Source: Tomocerus qinae (Eukaryota; Arthropoda; Collembola; Entomobryomorpha; Tomoceridae). From it: DNA of 64,000 nt. Where the stretch lies: the NCBI GenBank assembly GCA_020055645.1, contig CM034546.1:84010001-84074000 (forward strand), given 5' to 3'. The notes beneath the pieces are model-generated. The model did no database searches. It saw only the letters and a program-made list of their open reading frames with translations, and was not told the DNA's origin. The position numbers were made by a program, and so were the translations under genes. Positions 33,877 through 47,421 of this stretch are shown here, piece by piece. Within the stretch, counting starts at the first letter, position 1, and every line of letters starts with the position of its first letter.

Positions 33877-35716
33877 ATAAAAACTGTTGAATGTTATTTT
33901 TAAGCTTTTTGGCTCGTATAAGTTAATAATAATTAAATTATTATTATAATATATGATAATATATTATAATAATACTTTATTAATAATAATTATGATAATT
34001 ATTATTAAAATACTTTATATTTATTAATAATAGTATTTATATATTTCTCCCTAATATATATTAAGTATTAATTTAATATAATAATTATTATAATAATACA
34101 TTATAATTTATTATAAATAATTATTATAATAACCCGTGAATTTATAAATTTAAATAATATATATTAATAAAAAAATAATAAGTATTTAAATATATATTAA
34201 GAATTAGGATATTATATTTAATGATATAATATCTGATAGTATCTAATAAATTCGGTAATGAGATGATAATATATTATAATAATACTTTATTAATAATAAT
34301 TATGATAATTATAATATAAATATATCTGGTTATTATAACCAGATATATCAAGAAAATATTATTATAATTATTATATATTATAATTATTATATATTATAAT
34401 AATAATAATTTTTTTTAAATTTATTACTTCATCTAAATAATGCCTTAATAATAATAATAATTATAATAATTATATAATAATAATAATTAAATAATAATAT
34501 ATTATAATAATACTTTATTAATAATAATTATGATAATTATTATTAAAATACTTTATATTTATTAATAATAGTATTTATATATTTCTCCCTAATATATATT
34601 AAGTATTTAAATTAGCGAAGACTGCGAATCATGTTTTTATTAAAATTATAATAGAGCAATACGGATAATTAATAATTATATTATTATAATTAATTAATAA
34701 TTATAATAATATTACTTCACTAATATATAGTAGTATTATTATAATATATTATCATCTCATTACCATTAAACTTTATTATATCATTTAATATTAAATGATA
34801 TCTAATATTTATTGAAAATATTAGATATCAAGGCATTAATAAATTATTATTAATGCTTAATAATTATAATAATATAATATAATTATTATTATTAATGCTA
34901 TTATTATATATTATAATAATAATATTATTAATTAATAATATAATTATAATTATAATATAATATAATTATAATCTATTATTATTAATATTATTATTATAAT
35001 TATATAATAATATAATTAATATAAATTAAATTAATAATATAATTGAAATAAATTATAAAAAAAAATAAAAAGGTTTTAAAATACATAACATAATAATAAT
35101 TATTAATATAATAATTATTTATATTAATATAAATATTATTAAATTATATTATATTATATTATATTATAATTATTATATAATTATTATAATTATTATATAA
35201 TCTCATTACCGAATTTATTAATTAGTATAAAAATTTATTTTAATAATAATTTTGTTTTTTTTAAATTTATTACTTCATCTAAATAATGCCTTGTTTTCGA
35301 GTTTTTCTGATAATAATAATGATTATTATATTAAATTATTATAATTATTATAATAATAACTATTATTATAATAACCCGTGAATTTATAAATTTAAATAAT
35401 ATATATTAAAAAAATAATAAGTATTTAAATATATATTAAGAATTAGGATATTATATTTAATGATATAATATCTGATAGTAATAACTAAACGTTAATAATA
35501 GTTAATAATATTTATAATAATAATAATTATTAATATAATAATTATTTATATTAATATAAATTATTATAATATATAATAATTATAATATATAATAATTATA
35601 ATAATAATAATTATATTATATTATTATAATTATTAAGCATTAATAATAATTTATATTAATTATTATAATTATTATTAATATATTATAATTATAATCCAAT
35701 AATTAATAATTATTGA
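33877..35716. repeat. Extremely AT-rich mosaic of reshuffled fragments, part 1
   Basis: Almost only A and T, made of recurring 40-130-bp fragments in both orientations. One, starting GATAATATATTATAATAATA and ending near TTTCTCCCTAATATATATTA, occurs at about 33953, 34264 and 34493, at 40263, and inverted at 37926. Others are Helentron pieces (AACCAGATATATCAAGAAAA near 34340; TTTTAAATTTATTACTTCAT). No gene. Confidence 0.85.
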
Positions 35717-36881
35717 GAGGGGAGAAACTGCAAAGCAGGCAGCGCATTGCCCGAAGGGCAATGTGTGGTTTCACCACTAGTATGCGATTAGGTACTCGTT
35801 CAAATTTTGTCAGCTCCGATTTCTCGTAAACTAGTAATTTCTGTGAAATAATGCAAGATACCGAAAAGATAAAGCATTCGTCGGTGAGTTGCGATCCAGG
35901 TCAACATCAGCTTTCCGGTGCCAACTTTAGCCGTAGGAACCGGAAGAATGAATTTTGAAATTGTTTGGTCACCAATTTATCTCCTTGGCTACTTAGTGCA
36001 ATGCATCATAGTCATAGTCATTGGGTACTGGAAAGACTCATGGAACTAGGAATACACTGTAAAACATTCCATTTCCTAATTCAATCTCCGTAGATACGAA
36101 GTACGGAGTGCACTGAATTGGCTCATTGGCTGGTATCATCTCAAGTCGGATTTAAATGCATTTATTCCTGTTACGTAGTATTCCCATTCCCAATAATCCC
36201 TGTTACATTCACATCTCAATGCAAATACTGAGTACTGATAACAATTCCAGGGATGGAAAATATATTAGGCTTGAGGGTACTTACAGGGATTGTAACAAAT
36301 AAACAATGAGGAAAATTTCAGGGATGGATAAAAATTACCATTAAGTGCGATTCCAGGTATCGAAAATGTCAAATTATAATGGGCATGCATATCTTCAATG
36401 CTCATTACCACTTTACTAATACAAACATTTACGCTTTGCTGGCTCGTGTTTTACTAACTACAAGGATACCAACTATTTATGTCCCCCAAGCAGGGGTTTG
36501 GGGGCGGCAGCCCCCAATAAAAAATAAAATTATTAAATTTATAAAGATAAAATAGCATATTTTAAAATGGATAAATATTTCGGAAATGACAACTTTACTC
36601 GAGTACTGTACATTGTCGTGTGATGCATTGCTGGTATTGTAACCTACATAAATCATTTTAAAATATTCATAATCTGGTTTAAGCTTTTGTAGTTCGTAGT
36701 TATATGATAAATTATAACCAGATATATCAAGAAAAACAATAAAATAAAAAATATAACAGGGAAAAACCTGGAAAAATATACGGTGAGAATACCAGAAAAA
36801 CTCGAAAACAAGGCATTATTTAGATACCAAGATATAAATTAAACTCGTAAATTTACAATTTCCTTCAAAAACTCTCCCCGT
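35717..36881 (+). mobile_element. Non-autonomous Helentron-like element (copy B)
   Basis: Matches 9301-10464 along its length, from GGGGAGAAACTGCAAAGC to AAACTCTCCCCGT. The first two bases of the ACGGGG start are replaced by AT-rich mosaic sequence. Confidence 0.8.
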
Positions 36882-37757
36882 GCGTTTACCGCTAATTTTC
36901 TTGTAACAACCCTACAACTTGCCTAAAACACTAGATACACACTAGTATCAATACCAACTAGACTTAGAGTGCGAGCGATGATAACTGCAGATATTAAATT
37001 CCTGAAAAGTTAATCATTGAAACGAGATGAACCTACATTTAAAGGCAAGCAAACTTTTTCGTATAAATAGCAGAAAAATCCTAATTTCACAGTTACTTTG
37101 AACATTATGGCGATTTTTCCACACAACAATCACTGACATATCTAAATATATTTTACCGTTAAATGTTGTTAATGCGGAAAGATTCATATTTTTAATTGTT
37201 GCTTAATTACAATGGATACGACAATTTAATCTGGATTTTGATTTTCAGAAAATAACTTGGGAATCGTTTCAATTACTGAGTGAATACAACGTTGTATTGA
37301 CGATTGCAAAGGTGTTCCCACAGAACACTAAATAGCAGCTTTGACTGGTGTTCCCATTGTCTAAAATATTTTCCATCCCCGCTTTAGGAGTGGAATTACT
37401 GATTTTGTCCTATAAATTGCTTTGTTTTTCGAAGAGTCAGTTGCAATAATCAAGACTTCCTGTATTCTATTCTTATTATTTCATAATAAGAGAATCACGA
37501 GTCGGAGTTTTTGAAAATGACCTTAGATACTAGCTAATTTTAATTTAAAAACCTCCCCTTCCCCTTAGCATAAAACTGTACACTTTGTATACCAAAGGGT
37601 ACCAAAGGTATCAATTCGGTGTATCATACTTTGTTGTGCCAATTTATGCTAAGAGGTTGTTGAGGGGAAAATGGAGTGAGGTGCTGTAGTGAGGTGCTAA
37701 ATTCCGATTCCGACCCCAGACTAAGTTGCAAGTGAATTAGCTGTAAACGCACAGGGA
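36882..37757. other. Unique non-coding segment trapped between Helentron 3' ends
   Basis: No ORF of note. It has normal base composition, unlike its surroundings, and is repeated inverted at about 41402-42276. It contains small mirror-like strings around TACCAAAGGGTACCAAAGG (near 37600). Possibly captured host sequence. Confidence 0.5.
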
Positions 37758-38065
37758 GAGTTTTTGAAGGAAATTGTAAATTTACGAGTTTAATTTATAT
37801 CTTGGTATCTAAATAATGCCTTGTTTTCGAGTTTTTCTGGTATTCTCACCGTATATTTTTCCAGGTAAAAATTTGAAATGATTTTATAATAATATCACTT
37901 TAGATATTATATTTTAATAATAATTATCATAATTATTATTAATAAAGTATTATTATAATATATTATCATCTCATTACCGAATTTATTAGATACTATCAGA
38001 TATTATATCATTAAATATAATATCCTAATTCTTAATATATATTTAAATACTTATTATTTTTTTAT

Positions 38066-39873
38066 ACGGGGAGAAACTGCAAAGCAGGCAGCGCATTGCC
38101 CGAAGGGCAATGTGGGGTTTCACCACTAGTATGCGATTAGGTACTCGTTCAAATTTTGTCAGCTCCGATTTCTCGTAAACTAGTAATTTCTGTGAAATAA
38201 TGCAAGATACCGAAAAGATAAAGCATTCGTCGGTGGGTTGCGATCCAGGTCAACATCAGCTGTCCCGTGCCAACTTTAGCCGTAGGAACCGGAAGAATGA
38301 ATTTTGAAATTGTTTGGTCACCAATTTATCTCCTTGGCTACTTGGTACAATGCATCATAGTCATAGTCAATTGGGTTCTGGATGGAGTGTATGGACTAGG
38401 AATACACAGTGAAACATCCCATTTCCTAATTCAATTTCCGTAGATACGGAGTGCACTGAATTGGCTCATTGGCTTGCATCATCTCAATAATGACAATAAT
38501 GTGGGCTTTTAAAATGCATTTATTCCTGTTAGGGACCATCCACATATTATGTCAACACGTTAGGGAGGGAGGGGGTCTAGGCAAATGTTGACAATTGTTG
38601 ACAGGGGGAGGGAGGGGGTATGAGCTGATGATTATGTCAACAAAAATAAATAAAAAAAATAAACCTTAGCAAAAAACGGTTGCAAAAAAAATATTTGGAT
38701 TGTGATGCAAGCCAAAAATCCATTTCTAGTTTTGATATTTACCACTAAATATAACTTTCAGTGCTACTAATTTTGCTTCTATAAACTTAAAATAAATAAT
38801 ATTATGTAAATCAGTTACAGTTTTTAATTTTGTACCTTGCAGGCTTAAAAAAATTTAAACTTTCTAAATTCGTTATCTGTTTTGCAAATTTTTTGGGTGG
38901 GGGTAAGAGCAATGTTGACATAATATATTAGGGGGGGTCAGGCAAATGCTGACATGTGATGACATAAGGGGGGAGGGGTCCGAAAAATCGCGATTTTTTG
39001 ATGACATAATATATGGACGGTCCCTTACGTCGTATTCCCATTCCCAATTTATCCCAATCATCTCAGTGCAAATACCGAATACTGTGAACAATTCCAGGGA
39101 TGGAAAATATATTAGGCTTGAGGGTACTTACAAGGATTGTAAAATAAACAATGAGGAAAATTTCAGGGATGGAAAAAAATTAGCATTAAGTGGGATTCCA
39201 GGCATCGAAAATGTCAAATTGTAATAGCCATGCAGATCTATAATGTTCATTACTGCTAATACAAACATTTATGCTTTGGTGGCTCGTACTGTGTTTTACT
39301 AACTTCAAGGATACCAACTATTTATTTCCCCTCAAGCGGGGGTTTGGGGGCGGCATCCCCCAATAAAAAATAAAATTATCTTATTACATACATAATATAT
39401 TAATAATTTTACGAAAAAATCAAAATAAACACGTAGCTCAAATAACATTATGTATCAGTTTTCCATATGTGAAATTTACATTATAACCACAGAGCTCGAC
39501 ATGACAAAATCCAAGCTCTTTGATTATAAACTAGGCAGGGATAACTATTTCGGAAATAGGGACATAATATTAAATAGATTTTTACTCTAGTACTGTTCAT
39601 TGTCGTGCGCTGTATTGTAACGTACATAACTGATTTCGAAATATTCATAATATGGTTCATATAGATCTGGTTCAAACTTTTGTAGTTCGTAGTTTTATGA
39701 TCGTTATAACCAGATATATCAAGAAAAACAATAAAATAAAAAATATAACAGGTAAAAACCTGGAAAAGTATACGGTGAGAATGCCAGAAAAACTCGAAAA
39801 CAAGGTATATTTAGATACCAATATATAATTAAAGCTTGTAATTTTAAAATTTTCTTCTAAAAAATCTCCCCGT
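38066..39873 (+). mobile_element. Non-autonomous Helentron-like element (copy C) carrying a Harbinger MITE
   Basis: It starts ACGGGGAGAAACTGCAAAGC with the CATTGCCC hairpin and ends AAAAATCTCCCCGT. It is more diverged from copies A and B than they are from each other (for example CAGCTGTCCCGTGCC for CAGCTTTCCGGTGCC). Interrupted at 38532-39024 by a Harbinger-type element. Confidence 0.75.
38529..39027. mobile_element. PIF/Harbinger-type MITE, 493 bp
   Basis: The ends GGGACCATCCACATATTATG and CATAATATATGGACGGTCCC are inverted repeats at 38532 and 39024, flanked by TTA on both sides (38529-38531, 39025-39027). TTA duplication plus GGG ends are the PIF/Harbinger signature. The uninterrupted copies A and B read CCTGTTACGTAGTATTCCC at this point, confirming the insertion site. 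Confidence 0.88.
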
Positions 39874-41289
39874 GCGTTTACAGTTAATTTCCTTGCAACT
39901 GACTCTTCGAAAAACAAAGCAATATAAGAAAAAAATTAATATCAGTTTAGTATTATATTTTTTTGTATCTGATAGTAATAGTAATGATATTTAATGGGGA
40001 GAAACTGCAAAGCAGGCAGCGCATTGCCCGAAGGGTGTTAATTTAATTTTATTATTATTATATAATTTTGTTTTTTTTAAATTTATTACTTCATCTAAAT
40101 AATGCCTTAATATTTAATATAATAATAATTTAATATAATAATCATTATTATTATCAGAAAAACTCGAAAACAAGGCATTATTTAGATGAAGTAATAAATT
40201 TAAAAAAAACAAAATTATTATTAAAATAAATTTTTATACTAATTAATAAATTCGGTAATGAGATGATAATATATTATAATAATACTTTATTAATAATAAT
40301 TATGATAATTATTATTAAAATACTTTATATTTATTAATAATAGTATTTATATATTTCTCCCTAATATATATTAAGTATTAATTTAATATAATAATTAATA
40401 ATAATTATAATATAATCTCATTATTATATAATTATAATAATAATATTAATAATAATAGATTATAATTATATTATATTATAATTATAATTATATTATTAAT
40501 TAATAATATTATTATTATAATATATAATAATAGCATTAATAATAATAATTATATTATATTATTATAATTATTAAGCATTAATAATAATTTATTAATGCCT
40601 TGATATCTAATATTTTCAATAAATATTAGATATCATTTAATATTAAATGATATAATAAAGTTTAATGGTAATGAGATGATAATATATTATAATAATACTA
40701 CTATATATTAGTGAAGTAATATTATTATAATTATTAATTAATTATAATAATATAATTATTAATTATTGGATTATAATTATAATATATTAATAATAATTAT
40801 AATAATTAATATAAATTATTATTAATGCTTAATAATTATAATAATATAATATAATTATTATTATTATATAATTATTATAATTATTATTATTATTAAGGCA
40901 TTATTTAGATGAAGTAATAAATTTAAAAAAAATTATTATTATTATAATATATAATAATTATAATATATAATAATTATAATAATATTTTCTTGATATATCT
41001 GGTTATAATTTATCATATAACTACGAACTACAAAAGCTTAAACCAGATTATGAATATTTTAAAATGATTTATGTAGGTTACAATACCAGCAATGCATCAC
41101 ACGACAATGTACAGTACTCGAGTAAAGTTGTCATTTCCGAAATATTTATCCATTTTAAAATATGCTATTTTATCTTTATAAATTTAATAATTTTATTTTT
41201 TATTTTTTATTAAGAAATCGGAGCTGACAAAATTTGAACGAGTACCTAATCGCATACTAAAGTTATCAAATAAAAAATATAACAGGGAA
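39874..41289. repeat. AT-rich mosaic, part 2, with truncated Helentron pieces
   Basis: The centre of the second palindrome. It holds a truncated Helentron 5' end (about 39995-40035, broken inside the hairpin at GAAGGG), inverted Helentron internal pieces (about 40987-41210), and many shuffled TAATAATTATAATA fragments shared with 33877-35716. No gene. Confidence 0.8.
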
Positions 41290-43413
41290 AAACCTGGAAA
41301 AATATACGGTGAGAATACCAGAAAAACTCGAAAACAAGGCATTATTTAGATACCAAGATATAAATTAAACTCGTAAATTTACAATTTCCTTCAAAAACTC
41401 TCCCTGTGCGTTTACAGCTAATTCACTTGCAACTTAGTCTGGGGTCGGAATCGGAATTTAGTAACTCACTACAGCACCTCACTCCATTTTCCCCTCAACA
41501 ACCTCTTAGCATAAATTGGCACAACAAAGTATGATACACCGAATTGATACCTTTGGTACCCTTTGGTATACAAAGTGTACAGTTTTATGCTAAGGGGAAG
41601 GGGAGGTTTTTAAATTAAAATTAGCTAGTATCTAAGGTCATTTTCAAAAACTCCGACTCGTGATTCTCTTATTATGAAATAATAAGAATAGAATACAGGA
41701 AGTCTTGATTATTGCAACTGACTCTTCGAAAAACAAAGCAATTTATAGGACAAAATCAGTAATTCCACTCCTAAAGCGGGGATGGAAAATATTTTAGACA
41801 ATGGGAACACCAGTCAAAGCTGCTATTTAGTGTTCTGTGGGAACACCTTTGCAATCGTCAATACAACGTTGTATTCACTCAGTAATTGAAACGATTCCCA
41901 AGTTATTTTCTGAAAATCAAAATCCAGATTAAATTGTCGTATCCATTGTAATTAAGCAACAATTAAAAATATGAATCTTTCCGCATTAACAACATTTAAC
42001 GGTAAAATATATTTAGATATGTCAGTGATTGTTGTGTGGAAAAATCGCCATAATGTTCAAAGTAACTGTGAAATTAGGATTTTTCTGCTATTTATACGAA
42101 AAAGTTTGCTTGCCTTTAAATGTAGGTTCATCTCGTTTCAATGATTAACTTTTCAGGAATTTAATATCTGCAGTTATCATCGCTCGCACTCTAAGTCTAG
42201 TTGGTATTGATACTAGTGTGTATCTAGTGTTTTAGGCAAGTTGTAGGGTTGTTACAAGAAAATTAGCGGTAAACGCACGGGGAGAGTTTTTGAAGGAAAT
42301 TGTAAATTTACGAGTTTAATTTATATCTTGGTATCTAAATAATGCCTTGTTTTCGAGTTTTTCTGGTATTCTCACCGTATATTTTTCCAGGTTTTTCCCT
42401 GTTATATTTTTTATTTTATTGTTTTTCTTGATATATCTGGTTATAATTTATCATATAACTACGAACTACAAAAGCTTAAACCAGATTATGAATATTTTAA
42501 AATGATTTATGTAGGTTACAATACCAGCAATGCATCACACGACAATGTACAGTACTCGAGTAAAGTTGTCATTTCCGAAATATTTATCCATTTTAAAATA
42601 TGCTATTTTATCTTTATAAATTTAATAATTTTATTTTTTATTGGGGGCTGCCGCCCCCAAACCCCTGCTTGGGGGACATAAATAGTTGGTATCCTTGTAG
42701 TTAGTAAAACACGAGCCAGCAAAGCGTAAATGTTTGTATTAGTAAAGTGGTAATGAGCATTGAAGATATGCATGCCCATTATAATTTGACATTTTCGATA
42801 CCTGGAATCGCACTTAATGGTAATTTTTATCCATCCCTGAAATTTTCCTCATTGTTTATTTGTTACAATCCCTGTAAGTACCCTCAAGCCTAATATATTT
42901 TCCATCCCTGGAATTGTTATCAGTACTCAGTATTTGCATTGAGATGTGAATGTAACAGGGATTATTGGGAATGGGAATACTACGTAACAGGAATAAATGC
43001 ATTTAAATCCGACTTGAGATGATACCAGCCAATGAGCCAATTCAGTGCACTCCGTACTTCGTATCTACGGAGATTGAATTAGGAAATGGAATGTTTTACA
43101 GTGTATTCCTAGTTCCATGAGTCTTTCCAGTACCCAATGACTATGACTATGATGCATTGCACTAAGTAGCCAAGGAGATAAATTGGTGACCAAACAATTT
43201 CAAAATTCATTCTTCCGGTTCCTACGGCTAAAGTTGGCACCGGAAAGCTGATGTTGACCTGGATCGCAACTCACCGACGAATGCTTTATCTTTTCGGTAT
43301 CTTGCATTATTTCACAGAAATTACTAGTTTACGAGAAATCGGAGCTGACAAAATTTGAACGAGTACCTAATCGCATACTAGTGGTGAAACCACACATTGC
43401 CCTTCGGGCAATG
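41290..43413 (-). repeat. Right arm of the second palindrome
   Basis: Inverted match to 35717-37866. It ends abruptly inside the 5' hairpin (CATTGCCCTTCGGGCAATG at 43413), so the outermost 30 bp of the Helentron 5' end (GCGCTGCCTGC...CCCC) are missing. It contains the inverted 1.16-kb element at 42277-43413. Confidence 0.85.
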
Positions 43414-44628
43414 TATATATTATTATATATAATATATTATAATAATATTATAAGATATTATATTAATATTATATTATAATACAATAATATATTATATATA
43501 TATATATTAATTTTATATATAATATAAAATATATAATACAATAATATATATATATAATATATGTAATAATATATTTATATATATAATAATATTATATAAT
43601 ATATTATATTATATTGGTATCTAAATATATCTTATATATATATATATAAGATATTATATTATTATATATTATAATAATATAAATATATTATTACATATAT
43701 TATATAATACTGTGTTGTCAACACAGTATTTATCGTTAATTAAATATAAAATAAATATTATATAAATATAATATTTTAGAATACCAGAAAAACTAAATAA
43801 TAATTAGGAGTGGAATTACTGATTTTGTCCTATAAATATATAATAATATATAATAATATGGTATAATATATAATACAATAATATATTATTATAATTATTA
43901 TATATTATAATTATTATATATTATAATAATAATAATTTTTTTTAAATTTATTACTTCATCTAAATAATGCCTTAATAATAATAATAATTATAATAATTAT
44001 ATAATAATAATAATTATATTATATTATTATAATTATTATTTCATTATTTTGTAGTTCAAATTTTGTCAGCTCCGATTTCTCGTAAACTAGTAATTTCTGT
44101 GAAATAATGCAAGATACCGAAAAGATAAAGCATTCGTCGGTGGGTTGCGATCCAGGTCAACATCAGCTGTCCCGTGCCAACTTATGCGTTTACAGCTAAT
44201 TCACTTGCAACTTAGTCTGGGGTCGGAATCGGAATTTAGTAACTCACTACAGCACCTCACTCCATTTTCCCCTCAACAACCTCTTAGCATAAATTGGCAA
44301 TATAAATATATTTATATTATAAATATATAATTAGTGAGAATGGCAGAAAAACTCGAAAACAAGATATATTTAGATACCAATATATAATTAAAGCTCGTAA
44401 TTTTACAATTTTCTTCAAAAAATCTCCCCGTGCGTTTACAGTTAATTTCCTTTATATTATAACATTGCCCTTCGGGCAATGCGCTGCCTGCTAAATCAGA
44501 TGTAATGATAAATAATATAATATGATAAATCAGTAATTCCACTCCTAATTATTATTTAGTTTTTCTGGTATTCTAAAATATTATATTTATAATAATATTT
44601 ATTTTATATTTAATTAACGATAAATACT
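43414..44628. repeat. AT-rich mosaic, part 3, with a small inverted repeat and Helentron shards
   Basis: TATA/ATAATA sequence with inserted shards: Helentron 5' internal sequence (44046-44185), piece of the unique 0.88-kb segment (44190-44300), 3' end (44330-44450) and 5' hairpin (44462-44492). 43710-43838 and about 44525-44645 are inverted copies of each other (landmarks TTAGGAGTGGAATTACTG and CTGTGTTGACAACACAG). Confidence 0.8.
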
Positions 44629-44883
44629 GTGTTGACAACACAGTCTCGTTCTGCCATCTCAATTGGTTTTTTTGTAGCTCCTTGAACAATACAGCCTCTT
44701 TCTGGTACAACTATGGGCTGTCTACTATCAGGGGGAAAATCAATCATTGCAAAATTGCAATGTGGTCGTTGTTGGTTTTTGTGACCAACTGTTTGCTTAG
44801 CTTGATAATCTCAATTTGATTTTTTTAATGTTTGTTTATGAGCAGCACCTTTTGCATTTTTGTTCTCGGGATGTCAGCTGTTA
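44629..44883 (+). repeat. Right 255-bp direct repeat flanking the Helentron block
   Basis: Same sequence and orientation as 9045-9299, from GTGTTGACAACACAG to CAGCTGTTA. Beyond it the sequence continues ACAAATAAAATGG, whereas on the left the Helentron begins. Confidence 0.9.
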
Positions 44884-45286
44884 CAAATAAAATGGCACAT
44901 CACGATTTGGAGTATACAGGATTAATAGTTTTTAGACGCAATCCAAATTTAATATTATAGTAACGTGATTTAAACAATGCCTAACTAGTAATATCTTGTA
45001 GATTCCACGATAAAATGTTTAATTCAACTATTAGGTGAATGTCTTCATGCAGAGCTCAATCAATTTGGCACTAGGTGACTAAAGCTGGAAAGAATGGAGT
45101 ATACCATTTAATATTGAGTATCGAAACCATTACTTACTTTACTTACTTATATTGAGTATCGATGCATTTAACATGGATGGACTATAAACAACCTTATTTT
45201 AAATAATTACAATAGTTATTGTAGTTAATATTACTCACCACTGATGAAGTCAATACTAGCATAGGTGTATTTATGATGGAGTGGCA
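44884..45286. other. Non-coding flank
   Basis: AT-rich sequence without supported genes between the direct repeat and the LINE target duplication. Confidence 0.3.
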
Positions 45287-46206
45287 ATGGACGACATCTC
45301 CGTTATTTTATTTATTTTTTATTTATTTATTTATGACGGTCCCTGTGGGCTCTCGCCCATGGACCCCAGTTAACAATATTATTACATACAAATAAAACAT
45401 ATCTTTAAACATGGTACAGATTTTACATAGCTTATAAATCTTATATATACCTTATATATATCTAAACAATAACTTTCGGTATTTCTGGTTCGGTTGTACC
45501 CTGGGTTAGTCACTGCTACATGATTTAATGTTTCAAGGTCCCTCAAAAGAGAATGGTCCAACAATCCCGAGACACAGAGTCAAAACCAAACCTAACTCAC
45601 AGCAGTTCAAGTCACAGCACATTGAAGTCAATTTTAGTTTCCACGATTATTTGTAATTTTAGATTCTTATTTAATCACGTGAGTTAATATCTATGAATTC
45701 TAAAAACCGTCCAAAACCGACAACCAAATGTCAAAATTATCCTCCTGACAAAATCGGAGTCATAATCAGTCTTTGCAAAAATTCCTCATTGAACGATAAT
45801 CTTTTTGGTAGGCCACTTTCCAGAAGAAGGTGTTTTTACTTTTATAATTAAGAACATTTGGATTTTACTCAAAATCGCATGCCCTTTTCATTGCCGTTAT
45901 TCTGTTTGCCATAAACCCAATAATTCAAACGTTATTAGAGATCAAAGTGGCATTAAATTATTTACGGGAGTCTGAATTCACCTTTTTTCGTCCAAGCAAT
46001 TTTTTACCTAGTTCTAATTTTTTGTTAGTATTCATAGTTAGCTAATTTCTAAGTTTTCGCTTAGTCTTTCGAATGGTGTATATTTCGTTTAAAAATATTA
46101 AACCGTTCAGAAGTTATTTAGGGTCAAAGCGTGAGTCATTCATTTTGGGACACACTGTAGTACACTCTATATTGCTCTTATACTTGACCTTGTCTGATCT
46201 TATTTT

Positions 46207-46790
46207 TTACGGTTTGATCTGGGTTTGTTTACAGAGTTTAGGCTGACGATTTCTGCGTGTTCTTCTTCCCCTGTCTCTATTTTTTGTCAGGAGCCTGATA
46301 CCAGATTCTTTTTTGTTTAATATTCTCTCTCTCACACCAATACCTCTCCGAGCTTGAACATGCCGAGTTATTATTTGAACATAAGACTCGTTGCCTGTCT
46401 TCTTCATGCAGTTTGTCCATTGTAATTTCTGAGACAATTTTGCAGTCATCATTTCCTGTTATGTTTGCCTTCCATATATCCCCACAGTCACATCTTTGTG
46501 ATTCTAATCTAATTTGGGAGGCCCAGTTGTACTTTGGATCCTCTTTATCTGACTCGTCAACTTTAATTAGCGCTGTTAGTGCTACTTTTGGGAGGCTGTC
46601 ATCTTTCATGAGCCAGATGCTCCTCCAGTATCTTAAAGCCCTATCTAAGACATTCCATTTTGTGTGTACTCTGCCACACTCGAGCCTGATCAAATATCCT
46701 GCCTTACTTCTGTCTTGACCTAACACTCTCTTATAGAAATAAGCTTGTGCTCTTTCTATTATATCCACGTATCCTCATATTTCGCATCCA
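46207..46790 (-). pseudogene. LINE ORF2, C-terminal part after the reverse transcriptase
   Basis: Reads YGCEI then IIERAQAYFYKRVLGQDRSK and WNVLDRALRYWRSIWLMK, the conserved block downstream of the RT domain in insect LINEs. It has an in-frame stop upstream (near 46790) and a shift near 46440, after which the frame continues to 46207. It joins to the RT part at 52746-53862 once the Penelope insertion is removed. Confidence 0.65.
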
Positions 46791-47421
46791 TATAATCATA
46801 GAATACCGATGGTGGCTGTGAAGCTGGCGCTATAGAAGACCAGCTTCCATAAGAGAAATAAGCCACACTTTCTTCAAAATTGTTTCACGTTAGGTAATCA
46901 ATGTTAATTGTGAAACGAAATCCTCTTCAATCCATGCAATAAACTACTTATTCAGCAATAATTAGTGTCCATCATCAATTTTTATTCACAGCAATCGATT
47001 TCGGTTCATCATCAGGCTGTAATTATTTTATATACATCAAGATAAATAAATCGAATAAATGATAATAATGAAACAGTTAGTCACACTTTGTATTATACGA
47101 TGAAAATTCCTTATTACAAAAGATACAAACAAGAAGAGCTAATTAAAATTTTTTATACATAATAATATTTATGATAGTGTTTATGCCATTAGCAGTTACC
47201 TTAGCAGGAAGTCAAAACGGACATTTTCTTTATTGTGTTGCCAATTAGAAAAGATAATATTGCCAATTAAAATGTAATTTAGAATACAAGGGTTTAAAAT
47301 TCCCTTTCCAATTGTTGTTGGTTCGGCATGAAAGAAAGAATGAAATCTTCGCGCTCCCTCCAATAATAAAAAGAACATTGTATAGACATTCAATTCAAGT
47401 AACCCCAAAACAAGCTAAACC

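Larger units (their letters stand above)
35717..37866 (+). repeat. Left arm of the second palindrome
   Basis: Pairs with 41290-43413 in inverted orientation. It consists of a 1.16-kb non-autonomous Helentron (35717-36881), a unique 0.88-kb segment (36882-37757), and an inverted Helentron 3' end (37758-37866: AGGGAGAGTTTTTGAAGG to TATATTTTTCCAGG). The unique segment thus lies between two inverted Helentron 3' ends. Confidence 0.85.
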
